From Manis javanica (taxonomy: Eukaryota; Chordata; Mammalia; Pholidota; Manidae): a stretch of 64,000 nt of DNA. The notes below the pieces were generated by a model, which was not told where the DNA came from, ran no database searches, and was given only the letters and a program-made list of their open reading frames with translations. Numbering within the stretch: the first letter of the stretch is position 1; every line of letters starts with the position of its first letter. The stretch covers positions 47,439,501 to 47,503,500 of the forward strand of contig NC_133170.1 of the NCBI RefSeq assembly GCF_040802235.1, written 5' to 3'. This document shows, piece by piece, positions 63,580-64,000 of this stretch. Made by a program: the position numbers and the translations under genes.

Positions 63580-64000
63580 TCTCCTTTATTCCTGATATTC
63601 TGAAATTCCACAGTGATATTATGGGGTGTGTCTTTTTAAATTTATTGTGCTGGGTTATAAGTGGCTGTTTTCTATCCAAAGATTGACATGCTCCAGTTCT
63701 GGTAGTTTTCCTCTTATTTTTTAATTTCTTTTCCCCATTTTTTTTTCTCATCTTCATTTCAGGAGCTCCATATATTTGGATAGTGAACCTCACAGAATGA
63801 ACTTCTAATTCTCTTATTCTTTTCTTTTTGTTCATTTTATTTTCTTTCCTTCTATTTTATCATCTGGGAAATTTCCTTGGGTGAATTTCCTAAATATCAA
63901 ACTTTCAGTGGTAACAATCATAGATTTAGTTCCCAAGGGCTCTTTCTCTTTCTTGTTCTTGATTGCTTTTTAAAAATAGCAGCCTGCCTTTGGCTTATGG
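63580..64000 (-). repeat. Old LINE fragment (L1/HAL1-like), probable
   Basis: ATTCTGAAATTCCACAGTGATATTATG, TGTGCTGGGTTATAAGTGG, CAGTTCTGGTAGTTTTCCTC and later TTTCCTTGGGTGAATTTCC resemble the same antisense LINE pattern as 3860-4330 (quoted in parts). Runs to the window end. Confidence 0.45.

Noticed and set aside
39048..64000. THRB or another neighbouring gene in the downstream region
   Set aside because: No thyroid receptor exon or other coding exon with splice sites was seen; the interval is repeats and unassigned DNA.
1..64000. CRISPR arrays, bacterial operons, tRNA or rRNA genes
   Set aside because: The DNA is vertebrate nuclear sequence; no regularly spaced repeats, tRNA cloverleaf genes or rRNA segments were seen.

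Overview
The window is mammalian nuclear DNA carrying one complete protein-coding gene, NR1D2 (REV-ERB beta, a heme-binding circadian nuclear receptor), on the + strand. Eight coding exons joined by canonical GT-AG introns encode an intact 577-residue protein from ATG 12132 to TAA 35907-35909. No other real gene was found on either strand. The lineage looks like a laurasiatherian without Alu, B1, CAN-SINE or BovB insertions. Several young-looking repeats (about 40058-42287, 5426-5675 and an LTR present three times) match my memory of pangolin (Manis) DNA; that species guess comes from memory and is only moderately certain.

Layout. 1-11400: upstream intergenic DNA made mostly of old repeats (MLT1-type MaLR LTRs, MER5A-like elements, L1 fragments), two small insertions sharing one target site, and a 154-bp pure purine tract about 1.2 kb before the CpG island. 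11400-12900: CpG island promoter, exon 1 and the start of intron 1, with four perfect CACGTG E-boxes, a D-box and GC boxes. 12148-35712: introns and exons 2-8; intron 1 (7.6 kb) and intron 7 (6.0 kb) are the long ones. 35910 to about 39047: a 3.1 kb 3' UTR ending at an AATAAA with a GT-rich downstream element. 39048-64000: downstream intergenic DNA filled with L1, L2, MIR, MaLR and ERV LTR pieces. In human the same interval lies between NR1D2 and THRB; no THRB exon is visible here.

How it fits together. The protein has a Ser-rich N-terminus, a two-zinc-finger C4 DNA-binding domain, a long hinge, and a ligand-binding domain that stops before helix 12, so it is a constitutive repressor type. 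Both residues known to hold heme in human REV-ERB beta (Cys384 and His568) are present as Cys382 and His566. The E-box and D-box cluster matches the known wiring in which CLOCK/BMAL1 and PAR-bZIP factors drive this gene, which in turn represses ROR-element genes.

No new biological system such as a defence or mobile operon was found. The points most worth checking are the dense E-box/D-box cluster, a Tyr in place of Asp in the ligand-binding domain, a perfect 71-bp tandem duplication in intron 1, a 2.2 kb lineage-specific retroinsertion with an exact 14-bp target-site duplication, and the three related LTRs.
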